NCBI RefSeq assembly: GCF_021560015.1 | Contig: NZ_CP073588.1 | Span: 434,001-498,000, forward strand | Origin: Shewanella vesiculosa | GTDB lineage: Bacteria > Pseudomonadota > Gammaproteobacteria > Enterobacterales > Shewanellaceae | Direction: 5' to 3' | DNA length: 64,000 nucleotides | Shown here: piece by piece, positions 9,647 to 19,376 of the stretch | Layout: each line of letters opens with the position of its first letter | How positions within the stretch are numbered: the first letter of the stretch is position 1 | The notes under the pieces: model-generated | Seen by the model: the letters and a program-made list of their open reading frames with translations, nothing else | Database searches by the model: none | Told to the model about the DNA's origin: nothing | Translations under genes and position numbers: made by a program

Positions 9647-10393
9647 ATGTCTAATAATATCGATCGAAATATCAGTGCCATTACTGTAACTAACCTCAAT
9701 AAAACTGTCGTGACCCAAGAGGGAGAGTTGACTATCCTCAACGGCATTAATATAGAAGTCAAGCAAGGAGACAGTATCGCCATTTTGGGACCATCAGGTT
9801 CAGGCAAGTCGACACTGCTAGGTTTGCTTGCTGCATTAGATACTCCTAGCTCTGGTGAAATCGTGTTAGATGGTGTAGCACTATCTGGGTTAAATGAAGA
9901 ACAAAAAGCCGCATTGCGTAAGAAAAAAGTCAGTTTTATCTTTCAGTCATTTATGTTGGTTGACACGTTAACGGCTTTAGAAAATGTCATGTTACCAGCA
10001 GAGCTTTCTGGTGTTAAAGATGCCAAACAAAAAGCTCAATCCATGCTAGAGCGTGTTGGTTTATCTCATCGATTAAATCACTTACCTAAACAATTATCCG
10101 GTGGGGAGCAGCAACGTGTTGCCATTGCTAGAGCCTTTATTTGCGAGCCTAAAGTATTGTTTGCAGATGAACCCACAGGCAACTTGGACAGTGTAAACGG
10201 TGACAAAATTGCTGATATGCTGTTTGCTTTAAACCAAGAAAGTGACACCACGCTGGTCTTGGTGACTCATGATTTGCATCTTGCGAAGCGCTGTGGCCGG
10301 CAGTTAGTGATGGAAAATGGTCACTTATCAGAACCCAATGTAGTCAATCTCTCGAGTCAACAACACTCTGAGTTTACTGCGGAGGTTAATTAA
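9647..10393 (+). CDS. ybbA: YbbA-type ABC transporter ATP-binding protein
   Basis: This 248-residue ATPase of the LolD/MacB-like family has Walker A GPSGSGKST, a Q-loop near FQSFMLV, signature LSGGEQQRVAIARAF, Walker B VLFADEPTGNLD and a switch His in VTHD. It pairs with the permease encoded next, whose ATG overlaps this gene's stop at 10393. The YbbA-YbbP pair is a predicted lipid or lipoprotein-type exporter or mechanotransmission complex. The neighbouring divergent thioesterase suggests, but does not prove, a lipid-related role. Confidence 0.88.
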   Translation: MSNNIDRNISAITVTNLNKTVVTQEGELTILNGINIEVKQGDSIAILGPSGSGKSTLLGLLAALDTPSSGEIVLDGVALSGLNEEQKAALRKKKVSFIFQSFMLVDTLTALENVMLPAELSGVKDAKQKAQSMLERVGLSHRLNHLPKQLSGGEQQRVAIARAFICEPKVLFADEPTGNLDSVNGDKIADMLFALNQESDTTLVLVTHDLHLAKRCGRQLVMENGHLSEPNVVNLSSQQHSEFTAEVN

Positions 10394-12876
10394 TGGAATG
10401 GCAAATTGCGTGGCGCTTGTTTAAACGTGAACTCGCTCAAGGGCAATTAATTCTTATTGTATTGGCGATTACCTTAGCAGTGTTATCAGTAACTGGGCTT
10501 GCGCGAGTCAGTGAGCGTTTACAAGTTGCTATTAACGGTGAAGCGGCCAACTTTATTGCTGCCGACCGTATTATTGACTCGCCAGTTGAACTTGACCCAC
10601 AAGTGCTGACCATAGCGGATAAGCTTGGTCTCGCCCATGTCACCAATATGCAATTTAATTCGATGGTATATTCCGGAGATAAATTTCAGTTAGTGACGGT
10701 CAAAGCTGTAGGTGATGGTTACCCATTAAAAGGCGATATCGAACTCAGTAGTGGTGTCACTCAGGAGTTGCCAAAGACAGGTCAAGCATGGTTTGAGAGT
10801 CGTCTAGGCGGTTTACTTGGTTTCCCGCAAAGCATTGAGTTAGGCAATAGTGAGCTATCACTAACCGAAGAGATTAAGCGTTTACCTGATGCTGGTTTTA
10901 ATCCGTTTGCATCTTCGCCAGTGTTACTGATCCGCCTAGATGACGTGGCGGCGACAGGTATTATTCAGCCTGGCAGTAGGGTGACTTATTTATACCAATT
11001 TACCGGAAATGCTGATCAATTAACCGTATTTGAGCAGCAAGCTAAACCTTTACTCAATAACAGCCAACGATGGGTAGACGTGCAGTCGGGAGATTCTCCG
11101 ATCGCTTCGGCGGTGCAACGTGCTGAGCGATTCCTGCTGCTTGCCAGTTTACTCGGTATAGCCCTTGCGTGTGCGGCGATTGGTATTGCGGCGCAGCGTT
11201 ATTGCCAACGCCATTACGATGTCGTTGCCATGCTCAAAACCTTTGGCGCCTCGGGTAAGCAAATTAGAGTATTATTCGGACTGCATCTGTCTTTGGTTAC
11301 TTTACTGGGGATTGCACTGGGTCTGCTTGGCGGAGTATTACTTGATCTTGGTATAACGGCATTTCTGCCTAAAGAAATCGCCGCTTATTCACCACCATAC
11401 TTACGCCCTGTATTACTAGGCGTTAGCACGGGTTTGATTAGTGCATTTATGTTTTCGGCTTATCCATTAATGCGCTTGTTAGCCATTCCGCCCTTAAGAG
11501 TATTGCAGCGTCAATTAGAAGGTTTGCAACTGGGGATGTGGTTACATCTGCTATTAAGTTTGGCTGCCATGGCTTTGTTAGGCTATTTATATTCAAGAAG
11601 TTTAGCCTTGACCATGACAGTGGTGCTTGCAGTACTACTATTAGGTTTGTTATTAAGCGTGCTTGGATTTGTGATGATCCGTTTTGGTCATGGTATTGGC
11701 ATGAAAACCACCAATCCTTTCCAATTAGCTTTGGCTGGTCTTCGCCGCCGTGCGCGCCAAAATGCGGTGCAATTAGTCGGTTTTAGCAGTGCGTTAGTAT
11801 TACTGTTAACGATTTTGGCTTTGCGCCAAGATTTACTCAATGAATGGCAAAAGCAGTTACCTGAAAATGCCCCTAATTACTTTTTAGTCAATATTGCGCC
11901 TGAAGATGCTAAACCATTGAATGACTTTTTGACGCTTAATCATATTAATGCGACTGACATTTATCCTGTGGTTCGTGGTCGTTTGACACATATTAATGAT
12001 GAAGAGTTGATTTCAGGCAAGCAGTCTGAGGACGGTGTTGAAGGGCGAGTAGGTATTTCTCGCGAACTAAACCTAACGTATCGAGAGACCTTACCACCTA
12101 ATAATAAGCTCCTTGAAGGTGAGTTTAATCAGGCTAGCAATGATGTGTCGGTTGAATCTGGTGTTGCTGATCGCTTAGGTATAGTGTTGGGCGATAAGCT
12201 AACCTATAGCATAGATAATCAAGCCTTCTCGGTTAAGGTTACCAGCATAAGGCAGGTTCAATGGGAAACTCTACAGCCTAATTTTTTCATGATTTTTACC
12301 CCAGAAGCATTAGCGCCATTTGCCTATACCTCGATGGCGAGCTTTCATCTTAATGATGCGCAATTAGCCGCGGACGGCAGCCTACTGAGCGCGAATCAAG
12401 TGGTGCTGCAATTGATCCAACAATTCCCGACGGTATCGATTATTGATGTTGGCGCTATGGTTGAACAGTTACGACAAATTATCGATCAAGTGTCATTATC
12501 TTTGTCATTAGTGTTGGTTCTAGTGTTACTGGCCAGTGCTTTAGTACTGATAGCCCAGACTGAAGCTGGTATGGCGACTCGGCAGCGAGAATTGGCGGTA
12601 TTGCGTACGTTTGGTGCATCGGGTTGGTTATTAAGAGCGGCTACTGGATTTGAATTTGCTTTACTTGGGGCCATCGCAGGTTTATTGGCAGTCATTGTTG
12701 CTGAGTTTGCTTTGTACATGCTTAAAACCCAAGTGTTTGAGTTGGTCGTTTATATGCATTGGCCTTGGTGGGGGATCACACCAATTGCTGGAGCAATCAT
12801 TGTGGCGATTCTTGGGGTATGGCGTTGTCGTCAGTTACTTAATAAGTCGTGCAGTGACATGTTAAAAGAGGGCTAA
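10393..12876 (+). CDS. ybbP: YbbP-type ABC transporter permease (two FtsX domains)
   Basis: This 827-residue inner-membrane protein has an N-terminal helix, a large periplasmic region (about 45-235), and a first FtsX-type four-helix block (about 245-365). A central pair of helices (about 380-430) and another periplasmic region (about 485-680) follow, then a second FtsX block at the C-terminus ending in the cytoplasm. Both FtsX blocks carry the conserved (M/V)LKTFGAS-like and VLRTFGAS loops that contact the ATPase. The gene is translationally coupled to ybbA, and a terminator follows at 12893. Substrate is unknown. Confidence 0.87.
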   Translation: MEWQIAWRLFKRELAQGQLILIVLAITLAVLSVTGLARVSERLQVAINGEAANFIAADRIIDSPVELDPQVLTIADKLGLAHVTNMQFNSMVYSGDKFQLVTVKAVGDGYPLKGDIELSSGVTQELPKTGQAWFESRLGGLLGFPQSIELGNSELSLTEEIKRLPDAGFNPFASSPVLLIRLDDVAATGIIQPGSRVTYLYQFTGNADQLTVFEQQAKPLLNNSQRWVDVQSGDSPIASAVQRAERFLLLASLLGIALACAAIGIAAQRYCQRHYDVVAMLKTFGASGKQIRVLFGLHLSLVTLLGIALGLLGGVLLDLGITAFLPKEIAAYSPPYLRPVLLGVSTGLISAFMFSAYPLMRLLAIPPLRVLQRQLEGLQLGMWLHLLLSLAAMALLGYLYSRSLALTMTVVLAVLLLGLLLSVLGFVMIRFGHGIGMKTTNPFQLALAGLRRRARQNAVQLVGFSSALVLLLTILALRQDLLNEWQKQLPENAPNYFLVNIAPEDAKPLNDFLTLNHINATDIYPVVRGRLTHINDEELISGKQSEDGVEGRVGISRELNLTYRETLPPNNKLLEGEFNQASNDVSVESGVADRLGIVLGDKLTYSIDNQAFSVKVTSIRQVQWETLQPNFFMIFTPEALAPFAYTSMASFHLNDAQLAADGSLLSANQVVLQLIQQFPTVSIIDVGAMVEQLRQIIDQVSLSLSLVLVLVLLASALVLIAQTEAGMATRQRELAVLRTFGASGWLLRAATGFEFALLGAIAGLLAVIVAEFALYMLKTQVFELVVYMHWPWWGITPIAGAIIVAILGVWRCRQLLNKSCSDMLKEG

Positions 12877-12892
12877 AGTACTTATAAATATT

Positions 12893-12922
12893 AAGGGAGA
12901 TGCATCGTCATCTCCCTTTTTT
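12893..12922 (+). terminator. Rho-independent terminator after ybbP
   Basis: The stem AAGGGAGATG / CATCTCCCTT with a short loop is followed by TTTTTT. Confidence 0.9.
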
Positions 12923-12958
12923 ATGCTGCTTTTTTACCTTAGTTAATCACTGATGTGA

Positions 12959-13213
12959 TTACTTTTGGGGCATTTTATATTGCGTTGAGCAATACGCTCT
13001 ATCAATTCCTTCTGGGCGCAGTTTAAGGTGCTTGGTTTTACGGCCACTAACACGGGCTCTCCACGACTTAAAGCTATTGGGTTTGAGTGATGAGCGCATA
13101 AGTTTAATCACATTTGATTCGGTTAAGCCATAAAGGTGCTCAATGGCTTCAAATGGCGTGCGGTCTTCCCATGCCATTTCAATGATCCTTGAAGTGTCTT
13201 GTGGTGATAGCAT
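12959..13213 (-). CDS. DUF2805 / TIGR03643 family small protein
   Basis: An 84-residue basic protein. The N-terminal half (MAWEDRTPFEAIEHLYGL, then SNVIKLMR) looks like a helix-turn-helix-type fold. The C-terminal half is rich in Arg and Lys, with the conserved SWRARVSGRKTKH. I recognise it as the TIGR03643/DUF2805 family, common in marine gammaproteobacteria and Bacteroidetes and of unknown function. The basic tail suggests nucleic-acid binding, which is inference. It is convergent with ybbP. Confidence 0.75.
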   Translation of the reverse strand: MLSPQDTSRIIEMAWEDRTPFEAIEHLYGLTESNVIKLMRSSLKPNSFKSWRARVSGRKTKHLKLRPEGIDRAYCSTQYKMPQK

Positions 13214-13657
13214 TGAGTATCATAATGTTATTGGGTTTGCACTTCAGTACGTTAGTTAACTGAGTTTAGATTAGTGTTTGTATGATTTGTGCTAAGGATT
13301 AATCAATTTGTTAAAGTATGGACCTAAGTTAACTAACCCTAATGGTTAACTCGAGTATAAGTGAGTGATGTTTATGTAGCGTGAGTATATGATGCGTCTT
13401 GACCAACTGGAGTGTAAAAGTTTTTATCAACTCAATCTCAAGTCATTGATACTATAAATTAAGATAAGGTTTTATCAATACGAGTACGGGGGGCGGCGAT
13501 TTAAGTTGGCTTACAGTATAATTCAGTTATATTAAATAATGTTCCGTGTCGATTTCTTGGAGTACAGTGGTTAATTTGGTGATTAAACAGTGTAAGTTCT
13601 GAATCATGTATGATTTAGTCCACCTTGATAAATCGTTGTTGGGGGAAAATATTGTCG
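13214..13657. other. Intergenic region of about 440 bp
   Basis: The space between two divergent genes, AT-rich. I see no reading frame, hairpin with a T tract or recognised operator in it; promoters for both neighbours must lie here. Confidence 0.5.
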
Positions 13658-14521
13658 ATGGAACATAAGACACCACTCTCATATCATTTTAAAGACAAAC
13701 ATATATGGTTTGACATGACCATGCTGGTGGCTTTGTTCGTGGTGGCAGCCTACGTTCCTCTTTTAAAAATTGTTCCTTTAGTTGCCTGTCTTGAGTTATT
13801 CAGCTTTTTTAGTTTTCACTTGCTAGCAAAACGTCGCCGATTCCAGTTACAGGGTTTTCTGGGGGGATTTATTTCCAGCACGGCAGTTTTTATACAAATA
13901 CTAAATGATAAAAAATTTGCATCAACAAGTGAGCGTGACTTGTTACTGACATTACTGTTTGCCTTATGCTCTATGTTACTGGAATGCCTATTTATTATCT
14001 TTTTTTTGGCAGAGCAATTATCCTTTATTTTTTACATCCCCTTTGTCACACAGTTAATGTTTTTTATTACGGTGATTACATATGTGCAGATCCCATCCAA
14101 TTTGCTTTTTTTAAGCAATCAATCAAGACAATCTACAGTTGATATTGAGCTATTAATTGATCATCCAATAAGCTGGAAAAATGTCGCTAAGCTATCTATT
14201 TTTATCCTCGCACTTGTTTATGGCATGAATTTTATCGGCAGTGAACTTGGTCTATCTCGAGGGATCAGTACTTTGCTAGTATCATTTTTTGAAGCTCATG
14301 CCATTCTAGTCTCTGTGATGACCGAATGGTCGATGAATCCGCAGGGTATTGATTTAATAACATTATTGTTGTTAATTTTACTCGGTAACAGCATCAGTAA
14401 ATCGTATCTGGTATTTAAAGGAAGCAATTTTTCTCACAAATGGTTTTTTATTGCAATGATGTTGGTGGGGTTTGCGTTAAGTGTCGGTGTTACATATCTT
14501 TGCTCTTTATTGCTTGAGTAA
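13658..14521 (+). CDS. Multi-pass membrane protein with a DUF4010-like (MgtC-associated) C-terminus
   Basis: The protein has about eight hydrophobic helices and little soluble sequence. Its C-terminal part (about residues 180-287) follows the DUF4010 pattern: a GSELGLSRGI segment, then SFFEAHAILVSVMTEW, a Leu-rich helix with NSISKSYLVFKG, and a last long helix. DUF4010 usually follows an MgtC/SapB domain; here the N-terminal half has no clear MgtC signature. A GGGGGA ribosome-binding site lies 11 bases before the ATG at 13658; a TTG at 13652 is an alternative. Function is unknown. Confidence 0.6.
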   Translation: MEHKTPLSYHFKDKHIWFDMTMLVALFVVAAYVPLLKIVPLVACLELFSFFSFHLLAKRRRFQLQGFLGGFISSTAVFIQILNDKKFASTSERDLLLTLLFALCSMLLECLFIIFFLAEQLSFIFYIPFVTQLMFFITVITYVQIPSNLLFLSNQSRQSTVDIELLIDHPISWKNVAKLSIFILALVYGMNFIGSELGLSRGISTLLVSFFEAHAILVSVMTEWSMNPQGIDLITLLLLILLGNSISKSYLVFKGSNFSHKWFFIAMMLVGFALSVGVTYLCSLLLE

Positions 14522-14629
14522 TCTGTTGGCTATTTCCCCTAATACCAATAGTAATAGCAATTTATGTCTGTGGCATAATATCCGCTTGAGTAGCCAATAG
14601 AAAATGATTATCCCAAGTTAAGGTTATTT

Positions 14630-15319
14630 ATGCGTCTTGATCGATTTGTTTGTAAAAGTACTGAGTTATTAAAGTGTGACGCTATCCAACATATCCATAA
14701 TGGTGAGGTGTGCGTAAATGGTGTGGCTGTTAGGAATGAAGCTGTTCAGGTGCATGAAAATAATCAAATTACCTTAAAGGGTCAAAACCTTACTGCTCGA
14801 GCGTTTCGTTATCTGTTAATCAATAAACCCGCCAATATGCTTTGTTCAAATGTTGATGGTGTCTATCCGTCGATTTTTTCATTATTGGATGTTGAACGTT
14901 TATCTGAACTCCATATTGCCGGGCGCTTAGATGCCGATACTACTGGGTTAGTTCTAATTACCGATGATGGTCGTTGGACTTTTGCGATTACCTCTCCTTC
15001 AGGCGAGTGTCATAAAGTCTACCGGGTTAAGTTAGCCAAACCGCTGGTTGATGATGCCGCAGAACGTTTTTTACAAGGCATTGCTCTTGATGGTGAGCAA
15101 GGGCTTACATTACCGGCGGTATTGCAAATCATCACAGCCAAAGAAGTCTTGCTGACATTAACTGAAGGCAAATTTCATCAAGTTAAGCGCATGTTTGCCG
15201 CAATAGGTAATAAAGTACACTCACTTCATCGTGAAAGCATTGGTGCTGTCAACGCCGATGTGGAAGTCGGGCAGTGGCGGTATTTAACCGATGCAGAAGT
15301 TAAATCATTTAATGCTTAA
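14630..15319 (+). CDS. rsuA: RsuA: 16S rRNA pseudouridine-516 synthase
   Basis: This 229-residue protein has an N-terminal S4-type RNA-binding domain (RLDRFVCKSTELL, then NGEVCVNG) and a pseudouridine synthase domain. The conserved INKPANMLCS and GRLDADTTGL segments are present, with catalytic Asp101. Motifs and length fit RsuA, which converts U516 of 16S rRNA to pseudouridine during small-subunit assembly. The gene stands alone between a membrane-protein gene and a LysR regulator. Confidence 0.9.
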   Translation: MRLDRFVCKSTELLKCDAIQHIHNGEVCVNGVAVRNEAVQVHENNQITLKGQNLTARAFRYLLINKPANMLCSNVDGVYPSIFSLLDVERLSELHIAGRLDADTTGLVLITDDGRWTFAITSPSGECHKVYRVKLAKPLVDDAAERFLQGIALDGEQGLTLPAVLQIITAKEVLLTLTEGKFHQVKRMFAAIGNKVHSLHRESIGAVNADVEVGQWRYLTDAEVKSFNA

Positions 15320-15726
15320 TTAGAAAATGTAAGTGGGTGTGATAACCATGAGTAGAACGTTCGTTACCGCAGTTCAATAATCTGCAAACGGCTCGTTATT
15401 GATTAAGTCTGTAATACGGGACTGCGCCAAACTAGCAAACAATAGCCAGTTTGATTGACATAAGCCAAATGTGGTTCTGCTGGTTTCCATATTCCTTGTT
15501 AGCCGAAGTTGCAGTAATTCTTCCCCGTTTGTGGAAATCAGTTAGCATTGCAGATATCGCTGCGATGATTTTTAATTTATCAAAAAATAGTATAACGATA
15601 AATTTATATTATTTACTGTGTGATCGTCAGCCTAAAAATGGCTATGCTAGTGTCTTGCTTGATAGCCATTAATGAGAGTGTACATAGATGGCTGCGATCT
15701 AGTATCTGATGCAATAGAGGCTTAGT
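15320..15726. other. Intergenic region of about 400 bp
   Basis: A 73-codon open frame at 15451-15672 lacks a ribosome-binding site and resembles no family I know, so I do not call it a gene. No clear terminator or operator is seen; the LysR promoter probably lies in the last 100 bp. Confidence 0.45.
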
Positions 15727-16623
15727 ATGTTAAATCAACAATGGTTAACGACATTTATTAAACTGGTTGAAATAGGGCATTTTACTCACACGGCAGAACA
15801 GCTTTTTATGACGCAACCGGGTGTCAGTCAGCATATTAAAAAGCTTGAACAGCAGGTCGGTGTTGATTTACTCATTCGAATAGGTAAAAGCTTTGAACTG
15901 ACGGAAGCGGGGATTATTTTACATCAACGGGCGTTAGTTTGGCAGCAACAACAACAGCAAGTATTGTCACAATTAGCAGTTGATGATGAGCATATTGGTG
16001 AGTGTCGTATTGCCTGCTCAGGTTCAATGGCCTTACTGCTATATCCTCACCTTATTGACTATCAGTTGCCATATAATCAGCTACAAATCTATCTGGAAGC
16101 GGCGCCCAATAAACGTATTATTGATAGTGTTATGGCCAATACTATTGATGTGGGCATTATTACCCAATCGATTAATATGGATGAGCTGGTGGTAACCCCA
16201 TTAGCCGCACAATCATTGTGCTTAGTGTTGCCTCAGTCATACCCTCATCACTCTGTTACATTTGAACAACTCATGGCGCTTGGCATGGTGAGTCATCCTG
16301 ATGCTATGCATTATTGGTCGCAAATAGCCTGTCAGTACTTCAGTGAAAAACAGGTTCTAGCATTGCAAGTGCCTATCCGCAGTTATGTTAACCAATTAAA
16401 CCAAATTCTGGTACCTGTGGCTAAAGGACTGGCATTTGCTGTACTACCACAATTTGCGGTCGACCATTTTACTCAAGCACAAGATATCCGTATTGCATCG
16501 TTTGCCAATGAGCATGGCGATAATGTGGTGGTTGCAGAGCCATTATTCATTATTTATAAACAGCATCGACCACTTGCTCGACGCTATGGGCCAATTATCG
16601 ATAAAATTAAACAGCTAGTTTAG
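15727..16623 (+). CDS. LysR-family transcriptional regulator
   Basis: This 298-residue protein has a typical N-terminal winged helix-turn-helix (about 1-60; FTHTAEQLFMTQPGVSQHIKKLEQ). A linker helix rich in Gln follows, then a substrate-binding domain (about 90-295) with the usual two-lobe pattern. Its ligand and target genes cannot be read from sequence. It is convergent with yfcH, 11 bp away, so it is not an obvious regulator of that unit. Confidence 0.88.
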   Translation: MLNQQWLTTFIKLVEIGHFTHTAEQLFMTQPGVSQHIKKLEQQVGVDLLIRIGKSFELTEAGIILHQRALVWQQQQQQVLSQLAVDDEHIGECRIACSGSMALLLYPHLIDYQLPYNQLQIYLEAAPNKRIIDSVMANTIDVGIITQSINMDELVVTPLAAQSLCLVLPQSYPHHSVTFEQLMALGMVSHPDAMHYWSQIACQYFSEKQVLALQVPIRSYVNQLNQILVPVAKGLAFAVLPQFAVDHFTQAQDIRIASFANEHGDNVVVAEPLFIIYKQHRPLARRYGPIIDKIKQLV

Positions 16624-16633
16624 GGGCTGGGTC

Positions 16634-17533
16634 CTAGTTTGCTGAATTGACCACCTGTTGTAATGCGCTGTTGATGTCAGTGTATTGAAACTCAAATCCT
16701 GCCGCCAAAGCTCGTTTAGGTAGTACAAATTGGCCTGTAGTGAGCAACTCTGACATTTCACCCATGGCTAGTCTTAGCGCTAATGGTGGCGTAGTTATTT
16801 TGGCAGGACGGCTTAGTGCGCTACCTAGCGCTTTAGCAAATACGGCATTACTCACAGGCTGAGGTGCCGTTGCGTTATAAATGCCTTGTGAGTTCGAATT
16901 ATTGAGTAAGTAGCTAAATAGTTTGATTAAATCATCAATGTGGATCCAGCTCATACCTTGTTCGCCATTGCCTATTGGGCCGCCTAAACCGAGCTTAAAG
17001 GGCGGTAACATTTTCGCCAATGCGCCGCCATTTTTACCGAGCACAATCCCAATGCGGGTAATGCACACTCGGGTCTGTTGCGATTGAGCTTGAAGCGCAA
17101 GGTTTTCCCACTCTTGACAAATATCATGACTAAATTCAGCATGAAATCCGCTGGTTTCATCCACAGGGGTATCACCCTGTCTGCCATAATACCCTACGGC
17201 TGAAGCGCTAATAAAAGTATGCGGTGGGGTGGTGCTTTTGCGGATAAGCTGAGTTAACGCCGTGGTGATATCCCAACGACTGTCACAGATCAGTTTCTTT
17301 TGCTTATTGCTCCAACGTTTATTGACTATCGGTTCGCCAGCAAGATTAATCACAGCATCTATATCGTTAAGGTCTGATTTGTCTGCCAGCGTTTGCCAGT
17401 ACTGATGATGGCTGCCAAGAATGTTTTTGCTGTTATTAATATTTCTCGTCAATATTACTAGCTGGTGGTCACTCAGTGATTTGACTAACTGTTTGCCAAC
17501 AAACCCTGTTGCGCCAGTGATTAATATTTTCAT
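16634..17533 (-). CDS. yfcH: TIGR01777 family NAD-dependent epimerase/dehydratase (YfcH-like)
   Basis: This 299-residue atypical SDR has an N-terminal NAD(P) motif GATGFVGKQL. NLAGEPI, the SASAVGYYG active-site region and a C-terminal DUF1731-like segment (PPLALRLAMGEMSELLTTGQ) are characteristic of TIGR01777/YfcH. The substrate is not known. It lies 79 bp downstream of folX on the same strand, as in E. coli where yfcH and folX adjoin, so the two are probably co-transcribed. Confidence 0.87.
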   Translation of the reverse strand: MKILITGATGFVGKQLVKSLSDHQLVILTRNINNSKNILGSHHQYWQTLADKSDLNDIDAVINLAGEPIVNKRWSNKQKKLICDSRWDITTALTQLIRKSTTPPHTFISASAVGYYGRQGDTPVDETSGFHAEFSHDICQEWENLALQAQSQQTRVCITRIGIVLGKNGGALAKMLPPFKLGLGGPIGNGEQGMSWIHIDDLIKLFSYLLNNSNSQGIYNATAPQPVSNAVFAKALGSALSRPAKITTPPLALRLAMGEMSELLTTGQFVLPKRALAAGFEFQYTDINSALQQVVNSAN

Positions 17534-17612
17534 CTAAACTCCCCTTTACTCTATATTGCAATATACGATGGTAAACTTAAAATGTGATCACATTGTGCGC
17601 ATACCATGGTGG

Positions 17613-17981
17613 TTACTGGGGCTTTTGATAGCATAACTCCATCGACACTGAGTCTGCAAAACGCAGTGCATGGGGTTTATCGATTTCGACGCTGGCAAAT
17701 TCAACCCAGTCATGTTCACTGGCAATGGCGAGGGTTTGGTTGGTTAAGTTTTCCAGTAATGAAAAGCGATTATTTTCAATTAAAGCAATAATTTTTTTGG
17801 TGATAGTGCGATAATTCAATGCATCTTCGACACTGTGACTATTTCGGGCTTTATCGGCACAATAATGAATTACTACGTTAATGATGACATCTTGTTGGTT
17901 ATTGATTTCGTCATCTTTAATGCCGATATAAGTACGTAAACGTAAGTTTTTAATGCGTATAATAGCGGTTTCTGGTTTCAT
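17613..17981 (-). CDS. folX: FolX: dihydroneopterin triphosphate 2'-epimerase
   Basis: This 122-residue member of the FolB/FolX tunnelling fold has the expected [17 protein letters not shown] start, an NYRTITKKI segment and the substrate-binding Glu region in [18 protein letters not shown]. Linkage to yfcH favours FolX, which epimerises dihydroneopterin triphosphate to the monapterin form, over the folate aldolase FolB. It acts in the cytoplasm in tetrahydromonapterin synthesis. It is divergent from the AI-2E-family gene at 18140. Confidence 0.85.
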   Translation of the reverse strand: MKPETAIIRIKNLRLRTYIGIKDDEINNQQDVIINVVIHYCADKARNSHSVEDALNYRTITKKIIALIENNRFSLLENLTNQTLAIASEHDWVEFASVEIDKPHALRFADSVSMELCYQKPQ

Positions 17982-18139
17982 ATAATGTCAGTGGATCCCT
18001 GAAAGTGGTGATGTGCCAATATTGCCATCAACTGATATACGAAGCGACAACAAATTTTAACTTAGTTTGCAATATGTTACTGAGTTCAGCTTAGCATATA
18101 GAATCATTTTAATAAGCAATAATAAGGATTTTTCGGCCT

Positions 18140-19336
18140 ATGAAAGGAATACAACAATCTCCAATGGCTGTGCGCAGTTTTGTGGTAATGGCTTGTGTGG
18201 TGATTATTTTAGCGGGGATAAAAACGGCCAGTCCGATAGTCGTACCTTTTGTATTATCTGCATTTTTAGCGGTAATTTGTAATCCTGCGATAGTGTTGAT
18301 GACGCGTTATCATATTCCTAAATGGCTATCTATCATCTTATTAATGGGCTTTATAGTGTTAATGGGGTTATGGCTGGCCAGTTTAGTGGGCAGTTCAGTG
18401 ACTGAGTTTTCAAAGGAAATGCCCAAGTATCGAGAGCAATTGATTGAACAATTTGCCTGGATCCTTGAAAAACTCAAAGACTTTAATATTCAGATTTCAA
18501 AGCAAAAGGTGCTCGACTACTTTGATCCTGGTATGGCGTTATCCATGACCACCAACATGCTCTCTGGTGTCGGTAATGTGATGGCCAATTTATTCCTGAT
18601 TATTTTGACCATAGTGTTTATGTTATTTGAAGCGCAATCAATGCCTAGAAAGTTTCATTTAGCCCTCGATGCTCCAGATAAGCGTTTAAAGCAAATCGAC
18701 AAGTTTTTGCAGTCGGTTAATCAATATATGGTGATTAAAACCCTGGTTAGTTTAGCCACAGCAGTGGTTGTTGGTATCGGTTTGACAATCATTGGCGTTG
18801 ACTATGCTTTGTTATGGGCGGTGATTGCTTTTCTGTTTAACTATATTCCAAATATTGGTTCTATTATTGCGGCCATTCCTGCTGTGCTACTGGCTTTTAT
18901 TCAAATGGGTCCCGGCGCCGCAGGTATTACCGGCTTATTATATGTGGGGACCAATATGGTTATGGGCAATGTGATTGAACCCCGTTTTATGGGCCGTGGT
19001 TTAGGCTTGTCTACTTTGGTGGTTTTTTTATCATTGATTTTTTGGGGCTGGTTGCTTGGCTCTGTCGGCATGTTGTTGTCGGTTCCCTTAACCATGATTG
19101 TTAAAATTGGTCTTGAATCGAGCCAGTCTGGCAGTTGGCTAGCGACTTTATTGTCAGATAATGTCGATGAATTGCCCAGTGAATCAAGCCATAATGTTGA
19201 AACTGAAACTGAAACAGCAACCGTATCGAGTGATGCTAACAACCATCAAGCCGATAGTGATGTCACTGATGACGTTGCAAATGACCATGACGTGGAGAAT
19301 GCTGCCAAAGCCAAAGCATCAACGAAAGATGCATAA
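18140..19336 (+). CDS. AI-2E family transporter (PerM/TqsA-like permease)
   Basis: This 398-residue membrane protein has about eight helices: two N-terminal hairpins, a periplasmic amphipathic stretch (about 85-150), then the conserved block FNYIPNIGSIIAAIPAVLLA and a GNVIEPRFMGRGLGLSTL segment. These are hallmarks of the AI-2E transporter family. After the last helix (about residue 335) it has a hydrophilic tail of about 60 residues rich in Asp, Glu, Thr and Ala, beginning with a TET repeat. Proposed roles in the family range from autoinducer export to ion antiport, so the substrate is open. Confidence 0.85.
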   Translation: MKGIQQSPMAVRSFVVMACVVIILAGIKTASPIVVPFVLSAFLAVICNPAIVLMTRYHIPKWLSIILLMGFIVLMGLWLASLVGSSVTEFSKEMPKYREQLIEQFAWILEKLKDFNIQISKQKVLDYFDPGMALSMTTNMLSGVGNVMANLFLIILTIVFMLFEAQSMPRKFHLALDAPDKRLKQIDKFLQSVNQYMVIKTLVSLATAVVVGIGLTIIGVDYALLWAVIAFLFNYIPNIGSIIAAIPAVLLAFIQMGPGAAGITGLLYVGTNMVMGNVIEPRFMGRGLGLSTLVVFLSLIFWGWLLGSVGMLLSVPLTMIVKIGLESSQSGSWLATLLSDNVDELPSESSHNVETETETATVSSDANNHQADSDVTDDVANDHDVENAAKAKASTKDA

Positions 19337-19376
19337 CCCTATTGATTGTATTTAGTTTATTGAGTTAAGAGAGTGT

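Noticed and set aside
15451..15672. 73-codon plus-strand frame before the LysR gene
   Set aside because: No start signal, no known relatives, and composition no different from the flanking non-coding DNA.
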